A DNA stretch of 45,145 bases from Phycisphaerae bacterium (GCA_025924315.1 JAICIO010000041.1:1-45145), one strand, 5' to 3'. Positions 23,830 to 32,256 are shown, counted from the stretch's first letter. A program made the numbers and translations. Notes: generated by a model from the sequence alone, not told the origin.

Positions 23830-24972
23830 TCACGTGACTGGGCGACCCATCTCAACGAGCCAGCGGTAATGGGATGCGAGAGCGCTGAAAAAGCTCTTGT
23901 GCGCCTGGTACTGCACGCCGAACTCGTGGCAGACTTCTTCGACGATCTTGGACAGGTCCGGATAATGAATGTGGCAGATCCGGCTGAACAGGTGGTGCTC
24001 GATCTGGAAGTTCAGCCCACCGAGGAACCAGCGGAGAACCGGGTTGCGGCGGCTGAAGTTCACGGTGGTGTGCACTTGATGGACGGCCCAGTCGGTGCCC
24101 ATGCGCTCGAGGCCTTCGGGGGTGATTGTCGGTTGCGGGAACTCGGCGTTGTCCACGCAATGCGCGAGCTGGAAGACCACGCTCAGCACGATGCCGCTGG
24201 AGATGGCGGCGATGGCGTAGATCGTCAGCACGTCGAGGACCGGGTGGAAGAACATCGGGATGCCGAACGCGATCGAGAAGAATGCGATCTTTCCGCCGAT
24301 GAAGATCGCGAGCTCTTTACCGCGGGGGCGCTTGATCTTGTGCTCGCCGATGCGTCCTTTGATGACGTTGTAAAAGTCGTCGACGAAGTGCCATTTGATG
24401 GCGAGGAATCCGTAGAGGAGCCAGAGGTAAATGCCCTGGAAGCGGTGGAACCAGAGGCGCTTCTGCTGCGGCGCGAGCCTGCCGAGCAGGCCGATGTTGA
24501 TGTCGTCGTCGTGGCCGTCGATGTTCGGATACGTGTGGTGGATCGAGTTGTGCTTCCAGTCCCAGATGTACGAGCTTCCGCCGACGAGATCGAGCGTCAT
24601 CGACATCAGCTTGTTGACCCACTGATGATCGGAATAGGCGCGATGACCGGCGTCGTGCTGGATGTTGAAACCGATCCCGGCCATGAACGCGCCCATCAGG
24701 ATCGCAAGAGGAACGGTGATGAACCACGGCGGCGCGACGAGCAAAAGGACGAGATACGTCGCGATGAATCCGCCGAGGATGATGCCCGTCTTGAAATACA
24801 TCGACGGGCAATCGCGCATTCTCTTGCCGGTTTCTTTGAAGTAAGCATCCACGCGGCGGCGAAGCTCTTGAATGAAGCGATCGCCAGCGACGAACTTAAG
24901 CCCGGGTTTGTGGGCTGAGGCAGCGGCTTGCGAGGGGGAACCCCCGGCAGTGATCGATACGGACTGTGGCAC
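23830..24972 (-). CDS. Membrane fatty acid (acyl-CoA) desaturase
   Basis: A 380-residue di-iron desaturase of the front-end/linoleoyl-CoA type. Three histidine boxes are visible: HDAGH at 106-110, HNSIHH at 141-146 and QIEHH at 323-327, the last with Gln replacing the first His as in front-end enzymes. Hydrophobic pairs lie around 60-100 and 225-270. No cytochrome b5 domain is fused. It introduces double bonds in membrane lipid acyl chains. It sits between murG and murC without an obvious functional link, so it is probably an insertion in the dcw region. Confidence 0.9.
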   Translation of the reverse strand: MPQSVSITAGGSPSQAAASAHKPGLKFVAGDRFIQELRRRVDAYFKETGKRMRDCPSMYFKTGIILGGFIATYLVLLLVAPPWFITVPLAILMGAFMAGIGFNIQHDAGHRAYSDHQWVNKLMSMTLDLVGGSSYIWDWKHNSIHHTYPNIDGHDDDINIGLLGRLAPQQKRLWFHRFQGIYLWLLYGFLAIKWHFVDDFYNVIKGRIGEHKIKRPRGKELAIFIGGKIAFFSIAFGIPMFFHPVLDVLTIYAIAAISSGIVLSVVFQLAHCVDNAEFPQPTITPEGLERMGTDWAVHQVHTTVNFSRRNPVLRWFLGGLNFQIEHHLFSRICHIHYPDLSKIVEEVCHEFGVQYQAHKSFFSALASHYRWLVEMGRPVT

Positions 24973-25113
24973 TCAGTTCTCCTGAAACAACACGCACGGG
25001 AGCTCGAATCACGCGGCGGAACGTACGGATGTCCCGGGCCTCGGTTGGAGCGAACAAAAGTCGAGCCATCTTAGCCGCGACTGCATCAGGGTTCTACGGA
25101 GCGAACCCGGTTT

Positions 25114-26235
25114 TCATTTTTTATCGGCAACTAGCTCGGCAAGAACTTGAGCGACGGCTTCGGAAGCATCGCGACGGCCGATGGCGCGGGCGGCGGTGGA
25201 CATGGCGTGACGCTTCGTCGCATCGTGAAGTAACGATTCGATCGCCGGTCGAAGTCGGGCCGCGTTTTGTTTGCGGTCCTTGGCATCGTCTACGATGACG
25301 GCAGCCGCGTGGTCGACCAGAACCTGGGCATTGGCCCGCTGGTGCATGTCCTTGTGGAAGGGGTAGGGCATGAGGATTGAGGGAACACCACAGGCGGTGA
25401 GCTCAGCGCAGCTGCTCGCGCCCGCCCGGCTCACGCATAAATTCGCGACCGCCCAAACGTCCGCCATCGCGGGTGTGAAATCGACGACCAAAGCGGGGAT
25501 TTTGGCCTCGCGATAACCTTTGCGGACCGTTTCGGCATGATCCTTCCCGGACAGATGCAGAACTTGCCAGCCCGTCAGCTTGAGGCTGGGCATGAGTTCG
25601 AGCACGGCTTCATTGACCGTCGCCGCGCCTTGGGAGGCGCCGGTGATGACAAACGTCTTGAGCAGTGGATCGAGGCCAAGGCGCTTGGCGGCCTCATCGT
25701 GCGGCGGGAGCATTTCCATTTCGTGACGGATGGGGCATCCGGTGATCCGTAGCTTCTCGTGCTGGCTTGAGGAGACGTGCGATCGCGTTTCCTCAAACTG
25801 GCAACAGACTGCCCGAACGCTCCGGATGAGATACTGATTCGCCTTTCCGGGGATGACATCCGGGTTGAGAATGGCGGACGGGATTCCCTTTTCCGCGGCC
25901 ATTCGCACTGCGACACCGGCGGCATATCCGCCGAGCCCGAGCACCGCAGCGGGCTTTCGCTCTCGAAGAATCTTCTTTACGAGGTCCTTGGTGTCGCGCC
26001 AGTTCTTCCAGAACTTGAGCAGTCCGCCGACGGTTCGCACCGGCGGGACGATCGATTGCTCGACGAATTCATAGCCCGTCGGGGCGAGAATCGTGCGATC
26101 GATCTCTCGCTGCGTGCAGAGGAAGAGAGGCTTCGCGTCGGGCATGACGCGCGCGAAGGCCTGGGCGACGGAGATCCCGGGATAGAGGTGCCCGCCTGTT
26201 CCTCCGCCGGCGAAAATGATTGTGCGTTCGCTCAT
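25114..26235 (-). CDS. murG: UDP-GlcNAc:lipid I N-acetylglucosaminyltransferase
   Basis: MurG makes lipid II on the inner face of the membrane. Its 373 residues are slightly longer than usual. The N-terminal IIFAGGGTGGHLYPGISVAQ is the diagnostic G-loop. LGLGGYAAGVAVRMAAEKG and FVITGASQGAATVNEAV follow, with the UDP-GlcNAc site near SRAGASSCAELTACGVPSIL. The DUF4838 stop lies three bases before its ATG, so both are probably on one transcript. The usual neighbour ftsW is 1.9 kb upstream. Confidence 0.96.
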   Translation of the reverse strand: MSERTIIFAGGGTGGHLYPGISVAQAFARVMPDAKPLFLCTQREIDRTILAPTGYEFVEQSIVPPVRTVGGLLKFWKNWRDTKDLVKKILRERKPAAVLGLGGYAAGVAVRMAAEKGIPSAILNPDVIPGKANQYLIRSVRAVCCQFEETRSHVSSSQHEKLRITGCPIRHEMEMLPPHDEAAKRLGLDPLLKTFVITGASQGAATVNEAVLELMPSLKLTGWQVLHLSGKDHAETVRKGYREAKIPALVVDFTPAMADVWAVANLCVSRAGASSCAELTACGVPSILMPYPFHKDMHQRANAQVLVDHAAAVIVDDAKDRKQNAARLRPAIESLLHDATKRHAMSTAARAIGRRDASEAVAQVLAELVADKK

Positions 26236-26238
26236 GGA

Positions 26239-28071
26239 TTACTTTTTCGGGAGAAGTGAACGGCCGCGCGTGACGATACCGGTCGCGTAGGTGTCAAACG
26301 GCTGCATGAAGTAGTTGCCCGGATATCGCATGCCCGCCAGCACTGCACGAGCCGCCCAATCCCCCGCTCGCTGTTCGTACTCGTGCACGGCCTGAGTGGC
26401 GGCGGCTTTCTCATCAGCGCCGCTCTTCTTCAGTTCCGCGATGCGCGCGGGGATGTCGAATCGCTCGAGTTCGAGAAGTTCGAGTCCGAGCCGATCTCGC
26501 TTCACGCGCGAAAGGAAGTCGGGATTCGCGATGACCGCATGCTCGGCGGCGTCGAATGCTTCGTGGCACTCCTTCAGCATCTCGGGCGTGAGATAGCTCA
26601 GATCCTGATTAAAACAACCCGCGTGAAACTTCTCATTCTTCGCCGGCGCCTGCGTCAACTCGATGTACTTCTTCATGTACGGCGCGGCGGGGCCGTAGTA
26701 ACCGTTCACGAATTCGTCGGTCAGCTTCGCCTGATCCTGCGACGGATCCCACATCAGATGCGCCATGAGCCAGACGCGATAGGGCAGGAGATCGCCCGCG
26801 ATGCGGTTGTCGCCGTCACCTTGCTCGAACACGCCGACGACGTTGTGGTCGGTGAAGAATTTCAGATCCGGGCCGAGCGAGGGAATGCTCGGATGCGGGA
26901 CGAGGTGGAAGTTGAAATTGGTGACGTAATTCCAGACGAACAGATTCTTCGCGATCTTCGACCAACCTTTGAGATCGTCCCCGAACGCCTTATTGGTCGC
27001 GCTATCGAGGGGATGCGCGAAGTCCGCTTCGATGGAGCAGAGGCGGACGAGCACGTTGTCGGCGGGCTTGATGTTCTTCGGCGGACGACGCGAATACTGG
27101 TACGCGAGCGTCTCGACGAGAAACTTCGGATACTTCTTTCCAATCTCCGCGGCGATCGCGTTGATGCCTTCGATGAGTGAGCCGGCGGGGCTGCCGTTGG
27201 CCTCATCCAGCGCCTTGCATTGATCGCACTGGCAATTGCCGATGCAATCGTTCTGGCTGATGGAGATGAAGCCGGCGTCGGGATTCTTTTCGATCCACTT
27301 CATCGCGTTCTTCACGAGCTCGGCGCGCATCTCCGGATTGCTCCAGCAGAGCTGGCCGTTGTGCCAATCGCGCTTCTTGCCCTGCAAGCTGTACCAGTCC
27401 GGATGCTGCGCGAAGTATTTGTCCGGCGGAAGCAGTTGAAACGACGTGTGACACCAGCCAAGGATCTGATAATGCCCGCCCATCGATGCGGGGATGTCGG
27501 ACATGTGGCCGTTGAGCTTCGCATGCACCGCGAACTTCACGTCGTGCATGGGGTCGTAGTAATACACTTCGCGATACCGGAGCTTCGGCGCGTAGGCCAG
27601 GTCGAGCTGTTCGACCGCGATCGTCGGCTTCTTCGGAACGAACTCGTCGACCGAAGTCCACCAGCGCACGCCGACGACGTCTTCGAGAAAAGTCTCAACG
27701 GCGTAAATCGTTCCGCGCGTGCCTTCACCGGCGAGAACGAGTTTGTCCCCGTTCAACTTCATCACGATGCCGTCGGGACCGATCGAGTTGAAGTCTGAAA
27801 CTCCAGCAACTTTCTTCGCGGAATCGGACGCGCCAATGAGGATCTGCGGTTTGTCCGCGGGAGCCTCGGCCTCTGTGACGATGGGAATCTTCGCGTTGGT
27901 GCTCTGGTGGATGTAATCCGCCAGCTCATTGGCGGCGTGCGCCTCGTAGGGTGCGGGATCGTTTGATGTCACGATCACGCATTTGGGTTTGCCGTCGACT
28001 GTCACTTCAAACGCGAACGCGGAGATGCTCACGAGCAACGACAGCAGCGATAAGCAGACGCATCGGATCAC
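26239..28071 (-). CDS. Secreted DUF4838 protein (glycoside-hydrolase-like)
   Basis: A 610-residue protein with a signal peptide (about 1-20, ending SAFAFE). An N-terminal alpha/beta domain (about 25-140, AANELADYIHQST and ILIGASDSAKK) resembles the GH20b-like domain of glycosidases. The large DUF4838 barrel follows, with SISQNDCIGNCQCDQC, ending in a helical C-terminal region. The family is common in Planctomycetota and Bacteroidota and is thought to act on polysaccharides, but no activity is established. It lies between ftsW and murG, only three bases ahead of murG. Confidence 0.85.
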   Translation of the reverse strand: MIRCVCLSLLSLLVSISAFAFEVTVDGKPKCVIVTSNDPAPYEAHAANELADYIHQSTNAKIPIVTEAEAPADKPQILIGASDSAKKVAGVSDFNSIGPDGIVMKLNGDKLVLAGEGTRGTIYAVETFLEDVVGVRWWTSVDEFVPKKPTIAVEQLDLAYAPKLRYREVYYYDPMHDVKFAVHAKLNGHMSDIPASMGGHYQILGWCHTSFQLLPPDKYFAQHPDWYSLQGKKRDWHNGQLCWSNPEMRAELVKNAMKWIEKNPDAGFISISQNDCIGNCQCDQCKALDEANGSPAGSLIEGINAIAAEIGKKYPKFLVETLAYQYSRRPPKNIKPADNVLVRLCSIEADFAHPLDSATNKAFGDDLKGWSKIAKNLFVWNYVTNFNFHLVPHPSIPSLGPDLKFFTDHNVVGVFEQGDGDNRIAGDLLPYRVWLMAHLMWDPSQDQAKLTDEFVNGYYGPAAPYMKKYIELTQAPAKNEKFHAGCFNQDLSYLTPEMLKECHEAFDAAEHAVIANPDFLSRVKRDRLGLELLELERFDIPARIAELKKSGADEKAAATQAVHEYEQRAGDWAARAVLAGMRYPGNYFMQPFDTYATGIVTRGRSLLPKK

Positions 28072-28083
28072 AACAACTCCTGC

Positions 28084-28128
28084 AGAAACAGAAACGGCAT
28101 GAGGAAGTATGGATACCCCTCATGCCGT
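28084..28128 (-). terminator. Hairpin after ftsW, probable terminator
   Basis: A perfect 11-base inverted repeat, ACGGCATGAGG (28094-28104) and CCTCATGCCGT (28118-28128). On the minus strand it is followed by TTTCTGTTTCT. It could end ftsW transcription or attenuate read-through into the DUF4838 gene. The T tract is imperfect. Confidence 0.6.
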
Positions 28129-28147
28129 GACTGTTCTTCTTATCGCA

Positions 28148-29410
28148 CTAGTTGCCGACCGTCCACTGTTTCCAGATCGCGTCGCTCACGAGATTCGGGC
28201 GGAGCGGCACGTTTTCGACAGGCGGCGGGGGCTTGATCTTTCGCTTTGGCGCCGGTTCCGGCTCGGCCGGTTGGATCGGTTCCTCTTCGGGGTGGTTGAA
28301 CTTGCTCACGCTATAGAGCAGGCCGAGCGCCGCACAGGTGATGACAAGTCCGCTTCCGCCGGCGCTGACGAGCGGGAGTGACAAACCCTTCGTGGGCACA
28401 CTCACTGTCGCGACGGCGATGTTGATCATCGCCTGCAGGCTCACCATCGATCCGATGCCAAAGGCAAGCATTCGGCCGAGGCTGTCGCGCTTCTGCTTCA
28501 GGCATTGCCACGCGACGTACATAATCCCCAGGTACAGAGCGACCGTGAGAAGCGCACCGAACAGGCCGAGCTCTTCGCAAATGACCGCGAAGATGAAGTC
28601 GGTCGTGTCTTCTGGGAGATAGCCGAGCTTCTGAATCCCGTTGCCGAGTCCTTTGCCCGTGACTCCGCCCGTCGCGAAGCTCAGCAGGCTCTGGATCATG
28701 TGATAGCCTTCCTTCTGCGGCGCGGAATACGGGTCGACAAACGCGATCATGCGCCGCCAGCGATATTCCTTGTGCATCACGAACCATGCGCCCGCGCACA
28801 GGGCAGGGGGGATCACGACGAGCAGATGCCACCATTTCACGCGGCCGACGACGAGCATCGTCATCGCGCACACCGCGATGAGTGCAGCGGTTCCGAAGTC
28901 CTGGATGACCGTGAGCAGACACAGCGCGCCGACCGGAATCAGCGTGAAGAGGAACATCGAGAACTTATCGAGGTTCACCGGCCGTGACGTGAGCCACCAC
29001 GAGAGGAAGAACACCACCGCCCACTTCGCGAGTTCCGAAGGTTGAACTTGCACAGGGCCGAGCGGCAACCATCGACGCGCGCCGTTCACTTCCAAGCCGA
29101 TGTGCGGCACGAGCACGAGAACGCTCGTGACACCCGCGATCCCCAGCAGCCAAACGACATGATTGCGAAGCAAGCCGCCTTTGGTCGAAAGGATCTTCCG
29201 GTAATCGATGTTGCCGACGATGAAGAAGGTGACCAGCGCAATCGCCGCGAAGATGGCATCGCGCGTGCCCGCGACCGTCCAGCGCCAGCCCACGTTGCCG
29301 GAAACGTTCATCGAGGCGGATTGCACCATCAGCGCGCCGAGCAGAAGGAGCGAGAGCACGCAAAGCGTAAGAATGTCGCGCAGGCGAAGGCGATAGATCG
29401 ACGGGTCCAT
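28148..29410 (-). CDS. ftsW: SEDS glycosyltransferase FtsW
   Basis: FtsW polymerises lipid II at the septum together with FtsI. The 420 residues form about ten membrane helices. SEDS signatures: NGARRWLPLGPVQVQPSELAK, IQDFGTAALIAV, and GLSLPLVSAGGSGLV near the C-terminus. A Pro/Lys-rich cytoplasmic tail of about 60 residues (PEPAPKRKIKPPPPVE) extends past the last helix and may bind partners. Here FtsW is the first gene of the dcw-like set in transcription order, and murD does not precede it. Confidence 0.95.
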   Translation of the reverse strand: MDPSIYRLRLRDILTLCVLSLLLLGALMVQSASMNVSGNVGWRWTVAGTRDAIFAAIALVTFFIVGNIDYRKILSTKGGLLRNHVVWLLGIAGVTSVLVLVPHIGLEVNGARRWLPLGPVQVQPSELAKWAVVFFLSWWLTSRPVNLDKFSMFLFTLIPVGALCLLTVIQDFGTAALIAVCAMTMLVVGRVKWWHLLVVIPPALCAGAWFVMHKEYRWRRMIAFVDPYSAPQKEGYHMIQSLLSFATGGVTGKGLGNGIQKLGYLPEDTTDFIFAVICEELGLFGALLTVALYLGIMYVAWQCLKQKRDSLGRMLAFGIGSMVSLQAMINIAVATVSVPTKGLSLPLVSAGGSGLVITCAALGLLYSVSKFNHPEEEPIQPAEPEPAPKRKIKPPPPVENVPLRPNLVSDAIWKQWTVGN

Positions 29411-29473
29411 TGAAAAGGTTATCGGACGCTGGCAAGTGGTTGCTTGAGTCGTATGCGATCAGAAGAGATGCGC

Positions 29474-29508
29474 AAACGAAAACCGCCCGGATCGGTCGAT
29501 CCGGGCGG
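29474..29508 (-). terminator. Rho-independent terminator upstream of ftsW
   Basis: A perfect 11-base stem, CCGCCCGGATC (29483-29493) and GATCCGGGCGG (29498-29508), with a 4-base loop. On the minus strand it is followed by TTTTCGTTT. It insulates ftsW from the upstream small-RNA/nuoC unit as a second, backup terminator. Confidence 0.7.
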
Positions 29509-29521
29509 CTTCGTGTTCAAA

Positions 29522-29574
29522 TGTCGGGGGTTGAAGAAGGAGGGGGGGAACCTTCTTCGGGGAGTACCCCCGAC
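29522..29574. repeat. Two-level palindrome between terminators
   Basis: Outer arms TGTCGGGGGT and ACCCCCGACA are perfect. Inside, GAAGAAGG pairs with CCTTCTTC. The whole 53 bases can fold into one interrupted hairpin. It abuts the T run of the candidate small RNA. Confidence 0.75.
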
Positions 29575-29670
29575 AAAAAAAGCTCCGTCGACTGTTCATC
29601 GACGGAGCCCTCATGGCTCGTTTAGCCGAATGGCCTTTCGGCCACTCGCTTTGGACGACTTCGTCCACTG
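29575..29670 (-). ncRNA. Candidate small RNA of about 95 nt, hairpin array with terminator
   Basis: On the minus strand, after a promoter at 29704-29677, four hairpins follow in a row. They are TGGACG/CGTCCA (29667-29652); TGGCC-GAAA-GGCCA with a GNRA tetraloop (29644-29631); GGCT/AGCC (29627-29615); and a 10-base terminator stem GCTCCGTCGA/TCGACGGAGC (29608-29582) followed by seven T. It matches no RNA family I recognise. A 19-codon frame (29681-29622) starts inside the -10 element, so coding is unlikely. It could also be a structured nuoC 3' region. Confidence 0.55.
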
Positions 29671-29676
29671 CTCACC

Positions 29677-29704
29677 ATCATATTCGGCGCTTTGGAGAAG
29701 GCAA
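29677..29704 (-). promoter_or_regulatory. Putative promoter of the candidate small RNA
   Basis: On the minus strand: -35 TTGCCT (29704-29699), 16-base spacer, -10 TATGAT (29682-29677). It starts a transcript near 29670, just before the first hairpin. Confidence 0.5.
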
Positions 29705-29734
29705 GTGCAAAAAATCATGCTGCGTTTTCCAGAG

Positions 29735-30259
29735 TTACGCCGGCCCTTTCGGGTAATCCGGTTGCTGCTGCCAGTCCAGTTCGACGCTCGCGGGGATGCC
29801 GTGATACTCGCGCGGGAAGACATAGTCCTTCCGCAACGGGTAACCTTCCCAATCGTCGGCACATAGGATCCGGCGAAGATCCGGATGCCCGGCAAAACTG
29901 ATCCCGAACATGTCATACGCTTCGCGCTCGTGCCAATCGGCGGCGGGCCAAAGATCGCGCACGCTCGGCACACTCGGATTCTCTCGCGGGGTGAAAACCT
30001 TTACCGCGAACATGTGAGCGTGATCGAAACTCCACAGGTCATACACGACACACATGTTTCCATCGGCGACATAATCCACACCGCTGAGGCATTGCAACCA
30101 GTCGAACTTCATCGCCGGTTCTCGCAGCAGGTACTCTGCGATTTCTCGCCAGTTCTCCGCGTCGACATGAACCCGCGGATGGCGATCGTCCGGTAGCGAC
30201 GCGGTGATCTTTCCGCCGAAGGTTCCCGTGAGAATTTGTGCGATGGCTTGAGGCGTCAT
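29735..30259 (-). CDS. nuoC: NADH-quinone oxidoreductase subunit C (30 kDa)
   Basis: NuoC is a peripheral-arm subunit of respiratory complex I. ATG 30259 gives 174 residues; an in-frame TTG at 30283 would overlap the -10 element, so ATG is preferred. Family features: FDWLQCLSGVDY, SVRDLWPAADWHEREAYDMFG and HPDLRRILCADDWEGYPLRKDY, the last being the Complex1_30kDa signature. No other nuo gene is nearby, so it is separated from the usual nuoA-N operon. A good promoter (30311-30283) lies directly upstream. Confidence 0.95.
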   Translation of the reverse strand: MTPQAIAQILTGTFGGKITASLPDDRHPRVHVDAENWREIAEYLLREPAMKFDWLQCLSGVDYVADGNMCVVYDLWSFDHAHMFAVKVFTPRENPSVPSVRDLWPAADWHEREAYDMFGISFAGHPDLRRILCADDWEGYPLRKDYVFPREYHGIPASVELDWQQQPDYPKGPA

Positions 30260-30282
30260 GGAGGTTTCCGGGGACGCGCTCA

Positions 30283-30311
30283 AGTATAAGGCGCGCCCAA
30301 TTGAACGCCAA
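30283..30311 (-). promoter_or_regulatory. Sigma70-type promoter of nuoC
   Basis: On the minus strand: -35 TTGGCG (30311-30306), 17-base spacer, -10 TATACT (30288-30283). The predicted start near 30276 leaves a leader of about 17 bases before ATG 30259. Confidence 0.65.
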
Positions 30312-30331
30312 TGAATTTGATCTTCGTAGCT

Positions 30332-30381
30332 GTTAGCCCCGCCGCTTGCGGCGGGAGCCGGCCGCGAGCGGCCGGGCTAAC
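30332..30381. repeat. Double-hairpin palindrome, GTTAGCCC family
   Basis: Outer arms GTTAGCCC (30332-30339) and GGGCTAAC (30374-30381) enclose two hairpins, CCGCC/GGCGG and CCGGCCGC/GCGGCCGG. It can form a cloverleaf-like three-way junction. It lies between the nuoC promoter and the end of the epimerase gene. Confidence 0.82.
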
Positions 30382-30421
30382 GTTGGAATACCTGCGATGC
30401 TCCATCAACAGCTCACGCATC

Positions 30422-31300
30422 TCAAACCGCGACGGCGGCGCGGGGGCCGGCGATTTCATCCTGCGGCGACCAGCCGGTCTCCTGCTCGATCCTCGTCAGA
30501 TCGACCATGGTGGCGATTTCGTGAAGCGGTCGATTCAAGCGAGTTCCCGGGAAGAACCGCGAGATGATTTCCGCGACCGGCAGCATCACCCACGGCGAGC
30601 GCGCGGCCGGTTGATACACGCGATATCCCGGGAAATCTGTCCGTAGCGTCGCGAGCAGGAGTCGCGCCGCGTCTTCGAAGGTCAAATACGTGAAGCCTTC
30701 GTCGAGATTGTAGCCTTGATAGACCTTGTCGATCGTCGCGGCGGCACGCGCATAATGCGATGGCGTCAGCAGCATTGGAAAGCGAATCGCGACCGCGTGC
30801 ATCCCGTGCCAGCGCGTGAAGTATTGAAGTAGTTGCTCGGAAGCCGATTTGCTCGCCGCGTACGGATTGCAGATGTTCGGCGGAAGATTTCCGTCCATCG
30901 GCAGGTAGGGATAGTCGGACGCCGGCACATTGGCACTGGCGCCACCGAACGGTCGTACGCCGAGGATCACCTGGATCGTGCTGGCGAAGATGATTCGGCG
31001 GATGCCACGTTCCATCGCGGCCTGAAACACGTTCATGTTCATTGACGTGTTGTCGTTGAACACGGTCTGCGCGTCCGCGGATCCCGCGCTCGCCCAGTTG
31101 CCGAGATGCACGACAGCATCGACGCCGTCGACGAGTTGGTAACACCGCTCGCGGTCGAGCAGCGTCGCGACTTCGATTGGATAAGAGAGATTCGAGTCGG
31201 TTCGTCGATCCGTCGCGCGAACCGAAATCCCCGCCGCCTCGAGCATCGGCACCGTCGTTCGTCCGAGACGTCCGGCCGCTCCTGTGACCAGAACTTTCAT
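30422..31300 (-). CDS. NAD(P)-dependent epimerase/dehydratase (extended SDR)
   Basis: The SD AAGGAG fixes the start at ATG 31300, giving 292 residues. The Rossmann motif is VLVTGAAGRLGRTT. AVVHLGNWAS is the conserved strand after it, and the active site has the YAASKSASE motif (Y-x-x-x-K). The enzyme probably oxidises, epimerises or reduces a nucleotide sugar or related substrate. The substrate is not predictable from the sequence. It stands alone, upstream of nuoC on the same strand, separated by a palindrome and the nuoC promoter. Confidence 0.87.
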   Translation of the reverse strand: MKVLVTGAAGRLGRTTVPMLEAAGISVRATDRRTDSNLSYPIEVATLLDRERCYQLVDGVDAVVHLGNWASAGSADAQTVFNDNTSMNMNVFQAAMERGIRRIIFASTIQVILGVRPFGGASANVPASDYPYLPMDGNLPPNICNPYAASKSASEQLLQYFTRWHGMHAVAIRFPMLLTPSHYARAAATIDKVYQGYNLDEGFTYLTFEDAARLLLATLRTDFPGYRVYQPAARSPWVMLPVAEIISRFFPGTRLNRPLHEIATMVDLTRIEQETGWSPQDEIAGPRAAVAV

Positions 31301-31419
31301 CGCAGGCTCCTTCCGTGGACGCAAAGCAAAGCATTCTGACTCACGCAATTCAAGGGCAAAATCGCGGAAAATTCGAGCCCCCTTGTCCTCGGCGGCAATT
31401 GGCCCTATGACGTTGCCCC

Positions 31420-32256
31420 ATGACGCCTCTCCTGTTTACCGCCAGCGCCTTCGGGATTGCGATCCTCGCGGGGCTGCTGGGGTCGCTCGTCGGCATCGGC
31501 GGCGGAATCATCGTCGTGCCGGCGCTGACATTGCTTTTCGGAATCGACATCCACTACGCCATCGGCGCATCGATCGTCTCGGTCATCGCGACCTCGAGCG
31601 GCGCCGCGGCCGCGTATGTGCGTGAGCGCATGACAAATCTCCGCGTGGCGATGGCGCTTGAAGTCGCGACGACGACTGGTGCGCTCGTTGGCGCGTTCAT
31701 CGCCGGCATGGTCGGCGGGCGGTGGCTCTTTCTAATCTTCGGCGCGATGCTTGGATATTCCGCGATCATGATGATCCGCAAGCGCCACGAAGTGGACCAC
31801 ACCCGCGTGCCGCGCGATCGGCTTGCCGACCGGCTGCGGCTGCATGATTCGTACTACGACGAGTCGGTCGGCCAGCAGATTCATTACCGCGTGACGCGCA
31901 CGCCGATCGGTTTCGGCCTGATGTGGATCGCGGGTGTGAGCAGTGGGTTGCTCGGCATCGGATCCGGCGCGCTCAAAGTGCCGGCGATGGACCTGGCGAT
32001 GGGGCTTCCCATCAAGGTGTCGACGGCGACCAGCAATTTCATGATCGGCGTGACCGCGGCCGCGAGCGCCGGCGTTTACTTCAGCCGAGGCGATGTAAAT
32101 CCGTTCGTCGCGGCGCCGGTCGCGGTGGGCGTGCTGATCGGCGCGACGACCGGATCGCGATTGCTTCCCAAGCTCAAGAGCCGCTCGATCCGGCTGCTCT
32201 TCGTGGCGATTCTCCTGTGGATCAGCATTCAGATGTTGTGGAAAGGCCTGCGATGA
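31420..32256 (+). CDS. TauE/SafE family sulfite/anion exporter
   Basis: A 278-residue membrane protein with about eight helices in two repeated halves. Each half has the family GxxxGIGGG-type segment: GLLGSLVGIGGGIIVVPALT, and AGVSSGLLGIGSGALKVPAM with the following ATSNFMIGVTAAAS. TauE/SafE proteins are thought to move sulfite, sulfoacetate or similar anions across the membrane. The TGA overlaps the ATG of the DUF1634 gene (ATGA), a pairing seen in many genomes. Confidence 0.92.
   Translation: MTPLLFTASAFGIAILAGLLGSLVGIGGGIIVVPALTLLFGIDIHYAIGASIVSVIATSSGAAAAYVRERMTNLRVAMALEVATTTGALVGAFIAGMVGGRWLFLIFGAMLGYSAIMMIRKRHEVDHTRVPRDRLADRLRLHDSYYDESVGQQIHYRVTRTPIGFGLMWIAGVSSGLLGIGSGALKVPAMDLAMGLPIKVSTATSNFMIGVTAAASAGVYFSRGDVNPFVAAPVAVGVLIGATTGSRLLPKLKSRSIRLLFVAILLWISIQMLWKGLR

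Noticed and set aside
3772-29410. Genomic island or transposon insertion explaining the interrupted dcw cluster
   Set aside because: No transposase, integrase, tRNA or flanking direct repeats were seen, and the interleaved genes resemble their surroundings in base composition by eye.
29622-29681. A 19-codon frame (MMVSSGRSRPKRVAERPFG) in the candidate small RNA
   Set aside because: Its start lies inside the predicted -10 element, it has no SD, and its bases are fully used by hairpins.
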